A stretch of 64,000 nt of DNA. Origin: Brachynemurus nebulosus. Taxonomy: Eukaryota > Arthropoda > Insecta > Neuroptera > Myrmeleontidae. This document shows, piece after piece, positions 11,753 through 23,380 of this stretch; positions within the stretch are counted from its first letter, which is position 1; every line of letters begins with the position of its first letter. The stretch is from the NCBI GenBank assembly GCA_035578155.1, contig JAPWDM010000006.1, positions 11,486,305 through 11,550,304 of the forward strand, written 5' to 3'. Below the pieces are notes generated by a model. That model worked only from the letters and a program-made list of their open reading frames with translations. It ran no database searches and was not told where the DNA came from. The translations under genes and the position numbers were made by a program.

Positions 11753-12898
11753 GGGTAAAAGCCCCGATTGTGGAACACTATTTTTAGGTATTTCATCAAA
11801 CTTGCTTATAAAAATTAATAAATGAATTAAACACCTATTTTTTTTTCTTAATATGCATGAAACCAAGTTTTTTTAATCCAATGAATATGTTTTTAAGAAA
11901 ATATAACCCAAAAATTTTGATTTATTAATGTTTTGTTTTATAATTTGTTGACATCTATAAAAAAACGGACAGAATATATTAACATCCTTTAAAAAATCAG
12001 CACATTGACACCTAAAAAAGAACACGTATGTACGAACATGATATACATCATATTACATTTTCTGCCATCTTTGCACTCTATGACATAGAGTGACATCTAG
12101 TAGTAAATAGAATGTCAAATTAAAAAATATAGAATGGTTTAAATATTCGATAAAATAAACGACGAAAATCACAGAATATACCAAAATACTATATTTTGTT
12201 TCGCCATCTATGTATTTTGGTAAAGTTCTAATCAATTCTAAACTAACTTATCAAAATGGTGACAATTTTTCATTATTAATAAAATTTTGCAACTTTAAAT
12301 CAATATTTTTTTATTTATCAATTGACGATACGCTCCGAAATAAAAAAAAAAAAATATTAAAAATTTTACGATTTTAAAGCAGTAAGTAAATATTTTAGAC
12401 TCAAAAAGAAATTAAAACTATTTATAATATAAATTTTTAGTTATTTTACGTACATGATTTTAGTTAAATACAGAGGTTATGTGTGTACTGAAAGAAATAC
12501 ACATATATATATAAATTACATTTAAACCGAATAAAAAGGTGATTTAGCTCTTATAATCTCTTAACTGGACTAATAAAAATTATTTGTATAGTTTTATTGC
12601 GCTAACTTCGAAAATTAACTGGAAAATGTTGAAATTTATAAGGCATGTGTTTCTATAAATAAGCATTGATCAAACGCAAAAGAGACACATTCAGCAAAAA
12701 CTGTTTAATATATATATATGTATTTCTTTAATTAAGTAAAGAAACATCAAATGTGAGGTGAATTTAAATTGAAAAACAATCATTCTATTAATAATAATTT
12801 TTGTTATCAGACGTTTCTTTCAGAAATAACTTCATTAAGATATAAATGTCAAAATTGTTTTTCTATTGGATCGCGTTCCACAAACGGGGCTTTTACCC
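11753..12898. mobile_element. Long member of the GTAAAAGCCCC inverted-end family
   Basis: Left end GGGTAAAAGCCCCGATTGTG, right end in reverse complement GGGTAAAAGCCCCGTTTGTG, each followed by GGAAC. The right ~180 bp (AACAATCATTCTATTAATAA, TTTCTTTCAGAAATAACTTC, ATGTCAAAATTGTTTTTCTA) is shared with the 238-bp element at 42461-42698, which looks like an internally deleted relative. Flanks are TA-rich (CATATAG left, CTATTATTA right); a TTAA duplication is not evident here. Short frames inside (12053-12235 and 12769-12957) are not genes. Confidence 0.65.
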
Positions 12899-12960
12899 TA
12901 TTATTACTATTAAAACTAACTCAAAATTTGGAATTTTTCAGGCAAGTAATATGTTAATCA

Positions 12961-13702
12961 ACCTCTCGAAGCTGCAAACATATAACCATATCTTATATAT
13001 GTAGTACATTGTTTAATGTTATGGCATCTCTGTCTTATTATTAGCAAATAAACTAATTTCAACTCCCACTGGAATACTATACTTTATTATATCCATCCAT
13101 TAACATCATTCAATTTCCTCTTTTCATCTGCACGTACAATGCGTTCAAAGTCGTATGGAGCGCTAGAGCCCGTACTGTGATACTGATAGTGTATTTAAAC
13201 GAGTAAATTACCTCATTGTACCGTGAACAGATTGTATGATATGGCTGTATAATATATTATGGGGTATATTTTTCCGCTTAATTACGATCGTAAAAGTTGC
13301 GCATAATGGAATATTAAAATGATTTCATTAATATTTTCACGAATAATGGAAGGGACGGGACAACCTCAACGGAAAGGGAGACTTTCTGATTTTTAACCTC
13401 AAAAAAAAAAAGATCAAACGTGTGTAACATACAGTTGATTTGTTTCATGTCCACCCTGTATATATACATATATACTCTTTAGATGATGGTGACATACTTA
13501 GTGTAAATAGTGTCGACAGTCTATTATTGCCATTGTATGAGTTCCATGCATTGCTTACATTTCTTGGATTACTGCTGGCAATATTATTGACCACTGATGA
13601 CCGACCGCACCTTTCTCCTTCCTCACCCCTCCACCTCTCACCTTCCACCCTATAGCATCCATAATCAATCCAGAAATGTACCTAATTATTGTTATTTAAA
13701 AC
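12961..13702. other. No gene seen
   Basis: A 13440-13655 stretch is open on both strands (71 and 67 residues) because it lacks stops by composition (C/T-rich), not because of conserved coding. CAGATTGTATG and similar tracts show no recognisable exon. A terminal CCACCCTGTATATA at 13450 resembles a MITE end. Confidence 0.4.
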
Positions 13703-13706
13703 TTAA

Positions 13707-14620
13707 GGGGGACCACTAATGTAACCGCCTAAAAAAAGGTGATTTTTGGGAATTTTTTTAAAGAAAACTAGTGTGTGGAATGTTTTAATATTTTAAGGAT
13801 ATATTCGTTGATATATAATAAATTCAAGATAAAATTTTTGGACAAAAAAATTGAAAATTCATTGAGTTATTCGAGATGCTACAAGGCTCCCACAAAAAAA
13901 AAATTCCCCCACTGCTGCAGTTGTAGCGACCTTCACAGTGCCTGAAATAAAAAAAAAAAAACAAAAAACAAAAAACAAAAAGCCTATTAAACTAGAAAAT
14001 ATTGCCCGTACCGTGAACCTCAATCGGAAAAAAAAGTTGAAATTTAATAAAATGGCGGAGTTTTTTAAAAAAAAGTTTCCAATTTTGCTCGAAAATTTGA
14101 TGATTTTTGGCCTGCCAAAATTACATTTTTTATTCGATCGGAAAACTGGAGGTTCATGGTACGAAAGAACATATATGAAAGAAACTGCAATAAGGATCAA
14201 ATCGATCGAATGATTTGTCTTCGAGTTATAACTGCAGCAAATTTGAAAAATGTAGTTTTTCTTTACCTCACCTTTTAGTTTTAATCACTGAGAATTTTTA
14301 TTAAAATTATTTACGATGTAATCACTCTAACGGTCATAGTAAAACTAGATGAGTCGTTTAAATGTGCCAGGGTCTAGCTGCTCTGCAACATGTGACTGGC
14401 AGCCACGTCCAAAAATTCCCGAGCTATCAATCTTCATACATTTCTTAATACCTCAAAGTTGACTGTGAAAATCAGAATCCGCACTTCAGATGGCTGTAAC
14501 TCAAAAACTATTTGAGATACGCACTTGAAATTTTAATATGTTATTTTTAAAGGTATAGACTATCAAAACATGCAAAAAAAATTTTCAAATTTTTTCAAAA
14601 TGTCACACTAGTGGTCCCCC
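13707..14620. mobile_element. TTAA-flanked element (family B), GGGGGACCACTA ends
   Basis: 914 bp with perfect 12-bp inverted ends GGGGGACCACTA ... TAGTGGTCCCCC, bordered by TTAA at 13703-13706 and 14621-14624. This end structure and TTAA duplication fit piggyBac-type non-autonomous elements. The overlapping 113- and 91-residue frames (13859-14200 minus, 13938-14213 plus) are low-complexity K/F-rich translations of homopolymer DNA, with no transposase motif. Confidence 0.85.
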
Positions 14621-14707
14621 TTAATAATGTCGAATATTTCGAAAATTATAAACTTTTTACGTAGGTAAATAAGCACAGTTTTCCAATAACCGTACAAAAA
14701 TATTCAC

Positions 14708-14770
14708 CAAGTGTGCGTTGAACGCGCATTAAATCAGGGTTCCTCATTGGCTATTTGATAATTTGATTCT
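14708..14770 (+). repeat. Core repeat copy 3
   Basis: Contains AACGCGCATTAAATCAGG then GTTCCTCATTGGCTA, one of the best-preserved copies of the ~60-bp core repeat. Confidence 0.65.
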
Positions 14771-15674
14771 CTATATCACTTTAAACAGCACAAAAATGAA
14801 ACTTAAAGTGGGAAAATGATTTAAGGAATCTTAACGCCACCGATAGGGACGTGGAATTATTTCTGGAGCTATTTACGAAAAACAAAATCCACTTCCCAGT
14901 ATTTCCCTCAATGTTTTGGACCAAAACATACCTATCTTGATGTAAAATTTATTGGGGACATTTTTTTTTTACTTCAAATTTATTTGTTCGTGTCTTCCTC
15001 CGAAAATTGTCAATTATGTCGGCTGTGTTAGCCGACCTAATTTCAACCATGGTCTCGCACTTTGAACAAATTTTGATCCCCACTTTCGAATACAAAAAAA
15101 AAATACCTCAAAAAATTTTAAAAAAAATTTTTGCTGCTGTAACATTTCGAGATTTCTGTTCGACACTCTAAAAATACAATCGAATAGCCACAAAATCACT
15201 TATGAATAATTGAAATGTACAGAATGTTTTAGAACAAGCACAAAAATTTTGATACAAATAGGTGTTTCAAAATATATTTTACAACAAGTTATCCTAAAAC
15301 AGTGGTTCTCAAAGCGTGTTCCGCGTGGTTTTTTCTCGCTTTGCTTTGTTTTTTTCAATTTTTTTGCTTTTTGTTTGTCTTAAGCTCACGAGATCTGGAA
15401 ATGGGATCATCTCAATTTAAAGTATTGTTCCGTAGAAATTTAAAAACTCAAAAAATTTGGGAAAAACTATAGAACATTCTGTAAAAGTTAATCCAAAAAA
15501 AGAAAAATTCTATTTAAATCTAAACAATATTGCAGAATGATATTTGAATATTTATTTTGCTTTATATTTTAATAAAATTTTTACATAATATAATATTACT
15601 ATATTCATTCTATTATGTATATTGCTAGCTATAAGCAAACTGAATAAACGCCATATAAAACCATATTATACAGA
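14771..15674. repeat. hAT-like end at 15301, otherwise no gene seen
   Basis: CAGTGGTTCTCAAAGCG at 15301 is the classical hAT-type inverted end (CAGNGGTTCTCAAA). No partner end was found, so the element is truncated or its extent is unknown. A 61-residue frame at 15014-15199 (minus) has no recognisable domain. Confidence 0.45.
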
Positions 15675-15815
15675 CAGGGCCGGCGAGGGGGTGCGGAGGC
15701 GTGATTAGGGGCCCAGGGAAAATGGGAGGAGATTTGTTGGCCTGTAAAAGTAAACGGAGTCCGGAAGGTTTGAAAGGAGCCCGGAGGGCCCGGTAAAAGC
15801 CTGAGGAGGTGTTTA
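15675..15815 (+). repeat. GC-rich hAT-like fragment, CAGGGCCGG start
   Basis: ACAGGGCCGGCGAGGGGGTG opens a GC-rich stretch (GGGGCCCAGGG, GGAGCCCGGAGGGCCCGG) in an otherwise AT-rich region. The CAGGGCCGG start matches complete hAT-like elements at 53972 and 52669. No confident right end is seen. Confidence 0.5.
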
Positions 15816-16276
15816 TTTATTTATTTTATTTTTTTGTTTGCTCGATAGTCATATTTTGAGGAAGATATGAGACGCCAAGAAGTGGGCCTGGGAAAAGGGC
15901 GCCTGTTTTTTTTTTTAAATTTTTATTTAACTTGCTATGTTAGTATGTTGGTTTAGATCAAATCTTGGACTCAAAATTTAGACAGGTTCTAATTGAGCTA
16001 GAGGTTTCAAATTTTGCATACGTGTCTAACCTTGATGACAATGCAATATTGTATAATTAGTTTTGTCCGAAATCGACCCAAACCAAAATTGTTGATTTTT
16101 AGTCCTGTGCAACTTTTTGACATTTCGAATTGTCAAATATTGTCCATTGATTTTACATTGCAATTTTTTGCTTCCATAGTTATGTCTGATTAGGGTAAAT
16201 TAACCGATTAAAATATAGCTAAAAAAATTACTTCTTTAATTTTTTTTTAAAATTAATTGTAATCAGACTAAAAAGT
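15816..16276. other. No gene seen
   Basis: AT-rich sequence with a (TTTA)n patch near 15815; nothing coding. Confidence 0.4.
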
Positions 16277-16620
16277 AGAAAATAAATTGAAGTAAAAAAA
16301 ATGTTTTTTATGAAAAAGCTTTTATTTAAAAATGGGCTAAAAAAAGAGAAAATAACCTTTGAGTGAAGTTTGAAGCAATATGCAACATAATTTATAAAAG
16401 CTTGAGCCGTTTAATTAAGTTTGGTAAGTACTGAAAAGTAAAATAGCTACAGTTATATCCAAAACAGAAATACCTAATTAATAATAACGCCTCAAGCTTT
16501 TATAAATTATGTTGCATATGGCTTCAAACTTCCCTCAAAAGTTATTTTATTTTTTTTAGCCCATTTTTAAATAGAAGCTTTTTCTTAAAAAATATTTTTT
16601 TTACTTTAATTTATTTTCGC
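16277..16620. repeat. Inverted repeat, ~128-bp arms
   Basis: The left arm 16277-16403 and right arm about 16492-16620 are inverted copies: AAAAATGGGCTAAAAAAA near 16330 against its inverse near 16552, TGCAACATAATTTATAAAAG with CTTGAG near 16381 against its inverse near 16493. The spacer is about 88 bp. Probably a MITE; terminal motif and duplication not resolved. Confidence 0.7.
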
Positions 16621-17529
16621 TCGCCAAGCTATTTTTGGTGTAAAAATGGAAAAATGTGTCAAAGTATCGTACGGAAATTTTCGTCTACCCGGGGAGCCCG
16701 ACATCTCTCACGCCGGTCCTGTATACGGATATGTATTGTTGCATGCATATAATGCAAATAATGGTGCAAACAAGAAATATTACTAAACTTTATTATTCGA
16801 ACAAATAATTTAAATTTGAAACTTCTATAACGAATACAAACGATCTTTAACGATAATCTCTTAACGGGCGGTTCATTTTCATATCGAGTTCTCACTCACA
16901 GCACAACACAATGTTCTCAGCACAGCACAGGGATATCTAGAGTTCTCATGTTACTTACATACTTACTGTCTTCTTCTTGCTATATACATATGCATATGTG
17001 TATAATATTAACAATATAAGTGTTGATAAACAAAGAACAATAAATATATACATATGCGGTGGAAAAGAGGGAACCATATATGCAGCAGAGTATACATGCA
17101 GAGATGATATATGCACCCTCGGGATCTTCTTTTAACTTAAGTAAATTATAACTTGGTGCATATTATATACTATTATAATATGGCGGCGAAAAATACACTA
17201 TCTTATTCACTGAGTGGATACTAGTAGTGGTAATGGGGGTAGTAGCTAACCAGAAGATCGTCAAGAGACGTCTGCTAACCCCCGCCCCCTACCACCCTTG
17301 TCGTCCTCCACGGTTCCCCCGAGCGACGGCTCATTTTGTTCGATAAAATCAGTTATCTTGTTGTCTTGTGCACAGGATATTATGTAAAACTAGTAGTAAG
17401 TTGCTCAAATTATTAGTTAACTATACTTATTGAAAAATAATAATCTATTTTCATATGTGATAAAAAGTTTTCAAAGCACTTGATGGCATCAGATATTTCT
17501 GTTCAACTTGTATACAACATGTATGCTTA
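16621..17529. other. No gene seen
   Basis: Contains a C-rich patch at 17278-17340 and no recognisable exon. A 78-residue minus frame (16659-16895) shows no features. Confidence 0.4.
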
Positions 17530-17621
17530 CGACTTTCTTTATTTTCAGCGAATTTCCAGAATGGAACGCGGCCTGAACCCGGGACTATGGTAGAAATTTT
17601 GTTTTGAGGTCCCTAGAAACC

Positions 17622-17693
<72 letters not shown>

Positions 17694-18010
17694 CTCTCGA
17701 ACGAAACGTCCTATTTTTACGAAATTTGGTGAAAATATTGGAAGTCCCAAACCGTTAGACGAGTTCGTTAACCAGCCACGTCCGACACCCGAATCATGGT
17801 TTTTTTGGCAATTTTCGTGAAAAAATTAGTTTTTTGCCAAAATTTCCTTTTATTTGAAATTTTTGGCGACAGTTTTTTTACACCATTGAAACGAGGAGAA
17901 AAAATCACACAAGAACGGTCTTTAAACTATTGTTCTATGTCAACTAGTTTCCGAGAAAAACTAATTTTTTTTAATCTGAAATTCGCTATGTTATGCAGAA
18001 TGCTGCGACA
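17530..18010 (-). repeat. R1 copy split by a (TA)n expansion
   Basis: In reverse complement, 17545-17625 gives the R1 right portion (TTCGGTTTCTAGGGACCTCA, AAACAAAATTTC) and 17693-18010 the left portion (GTTCGAGAGTTA, CGAAATTTGGTGAAAAT beside it on the + strand). The (TA)n microsatellite at 17624-17692 sits exactly between them. The 80-residue frame at 17796-18038 is inside the repeat and not a gene. Confidence 0.6.
17624..17692. repeat. (TA)n microsatellite
   Basis: About 34 TA units with no interruption, inside an R1 repeat copy. Confidence 0.95.
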
Positions 18011-18059
18011 GGGGTATTTTAATTTTAGGACTTTCTAGTGTTATTTAATTATTTAGAAG

Positions 18060-18150
18060 GAAATAAAAGGTACATTGCCAAGGGGGTGGGGGCACACAGC
18101 TTCCTCGTACCCACAATAGACTTTTATCCAATCTTCAAAGTGAGGAAAAG
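18060..18150 (+). repeat. R5 short dispersed repeat, copy 1
   Basis: GGCACACAGCTTCCTCGTAC and TTTTATCCAATCTTCAAAGTG recur in inverse at 50555-50632. Confidence 0.55.
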
Positions 18151-19998
18151 AGTTAAAGAAATCAAATAATTGTAAAAAATTAAAAATTTTGAAAGGAAGC
18201 GAAAGAAATTTGGAAAGGAATATAATTTACGTTTACGTATGTACAGTAGCTATTGTTGCTTTGATTGTAATGACCAAATACGGGCCAAATACTCTCAAAA
18301 ATTTGAGCGAAATAGAATTAGTAGTAAGTATAGGATATCGACTATTTTTTACTATCGAATATAGGCTGTTTTTTACCGCGGGAAAACATCTGATTCTCAG
18401 CGCAGTAATTTCTAGCTAGCTTTTCGAATAAATTCTACTAAACTCAAAGGAATTTTTCATGCAGAAGCGCTGCTCATTTTTACGTAAACACTCTATATTA
18501 TGTATGAGCCTCTCATCATAGACCTTCCGAAACATAATATACTTATTTGTTATTGATAATTAAAAATATTCATTGGAGAATTACAATTCTTTTTTTTTTG
18601 AACTCAACAAATTTAATTTATTCCCTGTAGTTTTTACGTTTTGATGTTTTATTTTTTTTTTACATTTACGTTTTCTCTTCTGACAGAGAGAAAAACAGAG
18701 CGTTCTGATTCACTCCCTCACTCACTTCAAACGATTTTTGTTTAATGGTAATTAATTTGTATTATTTAATACTTCGTTTGATTTTCTCTACATTTTCACT
18801 GATTGTCTGATTGTTTGTTTTTGTATAGTATTGGCTTTTTAATTTCCCCGCTCTCCCCCTCGCGTTTTTCACTAACATTTCATTTTGGTAAAACCAAAGG
18901 TGCGCACTACACACAAAATTTCAGGTGCAGTTTAAGCACAAAATCACTTTTAAAAGATTCGATAAAAATCTGTTACGACTACGATAACAGTCTGTATGCC
19001 ACCCCCCTTAAGCCGAATTTACATAGGGACACTACCACGGGGCCCCCACACAATAGGGGCCTCCATAAAATCGAATAAAATCTCAAAATTAAGGAATAGA
19101 ACAGAAAAGAATAAGCGCTTTTTGGTTTTTTCTTAAGACCACCGCAAAAGTATCTAAGAACCGCCACATGTGGTGAAGTATTCAGGGGCTACCGCATCAG
19201 CTGCCTCTGTATGTCTGAATAAATTTGTGTTTTCTAATATAATTCAAATTTCTTGCCCAAAGAATGGCAAGTGACCGGCGGTGGTAGCTGGAACGTTTTT
19301 GGAGACTAGGAAACATTTCAGAAAAGAAATATATAAGCCTGTTTTTTTTATCCGATAGAATTTTAGAGTCAGTCCCACTTTTAAATATACTATAAATAAT
19401 ATGTTTGTATATTTTTGTGAAAGATATTTAAATTTTGATTGTTTTTTTGAAACCCGAAACCGGAAAAAAGTTGGAAACTAATAAAAATATTCTATGTATA
19501 CAGTTGAAATTGTCTAATATTTATTTAAAACATTCATTTGATAATGTTTCATGTTTGACAAATAATATATAAAAGTCAAAAAGTGTACATATATGGCAAC
19601 CACATTTGTATTTTGTATTTATATAGAATTAAAATTAAATATACCTTTTTATGAAAATCATGAATTTTTCATCCAGTGCAAAAATATTTTATTATATTAA
19701 ATATTTAATACTTTGAATTTTGTATATTTGTATATCAATACCATGTTATATAACTTACATTTACATATATATCATTTGATTTATTCTAAATATTTTAATT
19801 TTAACAGTAAATATCAAAAAAGATGAAAAATATTTTTTCATAATTTTATTATATATATTATTATTTGACTTTAAAAATAACCCACAAGCTCAGTCAGTTT
19901 GCAGCAAAAGGATACATGATATTTTTTTGTTTATTATTAAATTAAATCTAAATTCTCGGAAAATAAATAATCATAAAATGATTCAAAAAAACAGATAT
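18151..19998. other. No gene seen
   Basis: AT-rich. A GC-rich scrap at 19023-19070 (CACTACCACGGGGCCCCCAC) resembles hAT-like fragments. Frames at 18189-18419, 18803-19078 and 18979-19167 have no domain and overlap on both strands. Confidence 0.4.
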
Positions 19999-20002
19999 TT
20001 AA

Positions 20003-20937
20003 CCCTAGAATCATACGTACTCGTCAAAATGACGAACGAACTTCTCTACCTGCTCCAAATACTACAACTTGTCGTTGCCTGCTTGCTGTGAAACTTCTGT
20101 TATCTAATTTATTTGTTATTATAACACAGCAAACGTATAAATTTTGTTTATAGTTCCAGTCGTTTTGTTTATATTAAAATTGTATGCGTCAATTTGACGA
20201 CGATGTATGATTAACGTATGTTTTTTTTAAAGATTTTGTACTTTACACATAAAAGTTTTCCTAATTTCTCTAAAATTTATTAAAGATATGGATGTTATAA
20301 TTAATTTATTCAATGATAATGATAATGTGAAAGATGATTAAAGCTGTTTAACTTATAGAGACGACATAATATTGAAGTTTTAATATATTAAAACTAAAAG
20401 TTAAGAAAACTAAAGAATGCGTTTCGAATGAGTTAATAAAAGATTAACAATTTATTTTGTGGAAAATATTTTAATTTTATTATTTTTTGAGATCTTATTC
20501 GAAAAATTACAAACAAATTTTTGAAAATTTACAAATATGCCTAATGAGGAAATAACTACATATCTACGGGAATATTTGTGACTGAGAAATTTTACATTCT
20601 GTAAAGTCACTCATGTCCACCGACTCATAATAGTTCATAAATTAATTATTTGAAAGACATGTCTTATGATACAATTGATGTATTTATCTATTTTTTTTTT
20701 AATTTTTATAATGAAAGTATGCTTTGATAAAAAGATTAAAAAAATTAATAAATATTTATATTAAAAAATTGTTCCAAATGCAATTTTTTTAAATATTTTG
20801 TTCGCTTTTATAGTATTGTTATGTAAAAAAAATGTTTTTTGCAAATAAACTCTAAAACTCTCCGTGAAAAGTCCATCCGTCAAAACGACGTCGATGTATC
20901 ATTAACGTTTCTCGTAGACCAGCGTATAATTCTAGGG
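20003..20937. mobile_element. piggyBac-like non-autonomous element, complete
   Basis: 935 bp bounded by TTAA (19999-20002 and 20938-20941) with ends CCCTAGAATCATACG and, right in reverse complement, CCCTAGAATTATACG. CCCTAGAA is typical of piggyBac termini. Subterminal motifs repeat inside: CGTCAAAATGACGAACG near the left end, and CGTCAATTTGACGACGATGT near 20190 against CGTCAAAACGACGTCGATGT near 20879, the last two each followed by A/TCATTAACGT or GATTAACGT. No transposase. A second copy lies at 49433-50322. Confidence 0.9.
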
Positions 20938-20941
20938 TTAA

Positions 20942-21429
20942 AATGCGTTAAAAACAGTAATGAGTAGAGAAATACTTTTAAATTGTGAATTCCACAAAAG
21001 AACCATAACCATGCATATATATCCAAGCACGACGAGAGGATAGGGTAGCCAGCATTGCAGCTCCGTGGTTCGAGCTTGCAGAGGGGGGCCGAGAAGTAGT
21101 AATACGATCATTTTTATTGTTGATCACGTATTTTCTGGAGGAGAAATTAATGAAATGTGTTTTGTTTCCGGAATCCGCTATTTTTTCCACGACCTTGGTT
21201 CTTTAAGCACAGCTACAAGGCTGAATTTACAATTTTACATTTTTACCCCTCTTTAGACTTACAATTAGATACATTTAATAAAAACCCCTTTTTTAAACTA
21301 GAATAATAAAAGGTAAAATATAGCATATTTCGGCCTTGAAAATGGCTTAGTGGATAAACCTAAAACTTACTGGATTCTTGCGACCCAAAAAAAGGTCTTT
21401 TTAATGAATTTTCGAATCGAAAATTCAGT
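20942..21429. other. No gene seen
   Basis: Overlapping frames on both strands (20978-21190 minus, 21065-21256 plus) mark a stop-poor GC-richer patch, AGAGGGGGGCCGAGAAG, that looks like repeat debris. No exon is recognised. Confidence 0.4.
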
Positions 21430-21805
21430 TCGACTTTAGTCCAGGACTATGATAGAAATTTGTTTTGAAGTGCCTAGAAGCCAAAAAAAAAATTGTATTC
21501 AGTAAAATTTATATGTATCTGTGTATTTTTGTATCCACGCGATAACTCTCGAACAAAACTTGCTATTTTTACGAAATTTGGTGAAACCGTTGAAAGTCCA
21601 ACAATTTTGGAGGAATTCTTCAGGCAAATACATTCGATGCCCGAAACATGAATTTTTGCCAAAATTTGCCCGAGTTCAAAAGTTTTTGCGACATTTTTTT
21701 TACACCATTGGAGAAAGGCGAAAAAATCACATGAAAAAGGTTTTTCAACAATTATTCTATGTTAAACTAGTTTCCGAGAAAAACCAATTTTTGTAAATGG
21801 AAAAT
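21430..21805 (-). repeat. R1 copy (reverse)
   Basis: Contains GGACTATGATAGAAATTTG, AACTCTCGAACAAAACTTGC, ACGAAATTTGGTGAAACCGT and AACTAGTTTCCGAGAAAAAC, the R1 landmarks also present at 17530-18010 and 40800-41090. Frames at 21474-21662 and 21521-21796 lie within it. Confidence 0.6.
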
Positions 21806-22550
21806 GTTGCAAAATTTTAAGTTAAGCATGGTATTTCTTCCAGTAAATATACGAGTATATTTTATATTTTATTTCCTAATGTGAACCTAAGTCTGAAAAT
21901 TGGTGTTTAATTTCCCACCGTGACTACCCCCTAAATTTTGAGCACCCCGTACCGAATCGAATGATTTAGTGACCCGAACTATTTGGACGACACGGTACAT
22001 AGATATGGCGTATTATTTGTGAATTTTCTGTTCGCCAGTCCCTTGGTAAGTTTTCTATAACATCAAAGAATTTTATTATCATTATTTCAGATATTTTCTT
22101 TTCTAGACAATAGACAAAAATGGACGTATACGGGATGATAGATGGAAAGTGAGACAGAGAGAGTATATAATAGAGAGAGATAATAGTCGGGAGCATTTGC
22201 TTTTTAACGCATGAATACGTTTTTAATTTAACTATAGAATATTGTGGAACAAAATATGCGCATCTTTAGTTAGACTGCTGGTTAAAACCAGACTATTACA
22301 GCAGTGATGAATTAGTTTAGATTGCTCAATAAAAGACAGTTAGTTGTTTTATTTTAAATTACTCTTTAGGGTTCCAGAGAGAAAATTCTGATTATCATCT
22401 GTGTCATATTTTCAAAATTTTTTCTACATCTTAAACATGAAATATTTGCATGTAAATGCCAAAAAATTTTCTGCCTTTTTTGAAGTACTTTCCATACTTC
22501 TAAGAACACTCAACTCCAGACATAATTTTTCGTACCCTATCGAGCGGGTT
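21806..22550. other. No gene seen
   Basis: AT-rich. A (GAGA)n tract at 22150-22190 accounts for the short reading frame at 21966-22196. Confidence 0.4.
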
Positions 22551-22554
22551 GTCG

Positions 22555-22630
22555 CTAGAAAGATCTCGAATGCGCTCTGAAAGGAACCCTGAATTAATGC
22601 GTGTCCAACTCGCGCTTGGCAATTTTTCTT
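22555..22630 (-). repeat. Core repeat copy 4 (reverse)
   Basis: In reverse complement: CAAGCGCGAGTTGGACACGC then ATTAATTCAGGGTTCC, a well-preserved core repeat. Confidence 0.65.
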
Positions 22631-22731
22631 TTAAATGTATTAAACGACATTAAAATTAAAAAAAAACTTTTTCACTTTTTTATAAAGAAATTTTACATTT
22701 ATTAGTACGTAACTAATTGTTTTAAGTTTAA

Positions 22732-23380
22732 GGGGGGCGGGTCCTCCAGACAACAGGATTTTTAATAATTTTTTTTTAAGAAACTGGATACATTTATTGT
22801 ATTAAAAGAAGTATTAAAAATGGCGGCGCTACAGCTGTTCCAAGTTGACTCTTTTAATTTGCGCCGTGGAATGCCCAGCCTCTTGTAATCAACTGAATTC
22901 AATCGGACAAAATAATTTTATTAAAGTAAGTCATTACGCTTTGCATATACCTATTTCTGATGAGAAATTTTTTTTTCACAATTTAAAATCAACAAGAAAA
23001 AAATGTCACTTTTTTTTATAAATAAATTGTATTTTTACAAAATATGTATTTTTAAACAATATTTATTGTAATAATTTATGCAAAATTTTAAGTATATGCA
23101 AAGGCCAATATCTTAAAGAATATCTGTACAAAGTTTCAAGTTAATACCTTAATAACTTTTTAAGTTATGTTCCACGGCGCGGAAAAAAACCTGTTTCGAG
23201 AAAAACGCCATTAATAAGTTTTCGTTCTTGAAAAGTAGAGTTAAAAGCAGTTTATCGTTATCTAAGATAATCTTTCTGTTGGAATTAAAACATTAGAAAT
23301 GTATTCCTTAAGCTTCAAATGAACTTTTAAAGCAAAACAAAAAATGAAAAATTTGAAAGTTTTGGAGGACTCTCCCTCCT
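22732..23380. mobile_element. Possible TTAA-type element, imperfect
   Basis: Left: TTAA at 22728-22731, then GGGGGGCGGGTCCTCCAGAC. Right in reverse complement: AGGAGGGAGAGTCCTCCAAA. The shared GTCCTCCA and G-rich tips suggest inverted ends, but no TTAA follows the right end, so the right border is either decayed or mis-set. The interior is AT-rich and non-coding. Confidence 0.45.

Noticed and set aside
13440..13655. A stretch open on both strands (71 and 67 residues), possible small gene
   Set aside because: C/T-rich composition removes stops on both strands; no domain, no splice or promoter context, and the two frames are mutual shadows.
13859..14213. The longest frame in the window (113 residues, minus) and its 91-residue opposite
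   Set aside because: They lie inside the TTAA element 13707-14620 and translate poly-A/poly-T tracts; no transposase motif.
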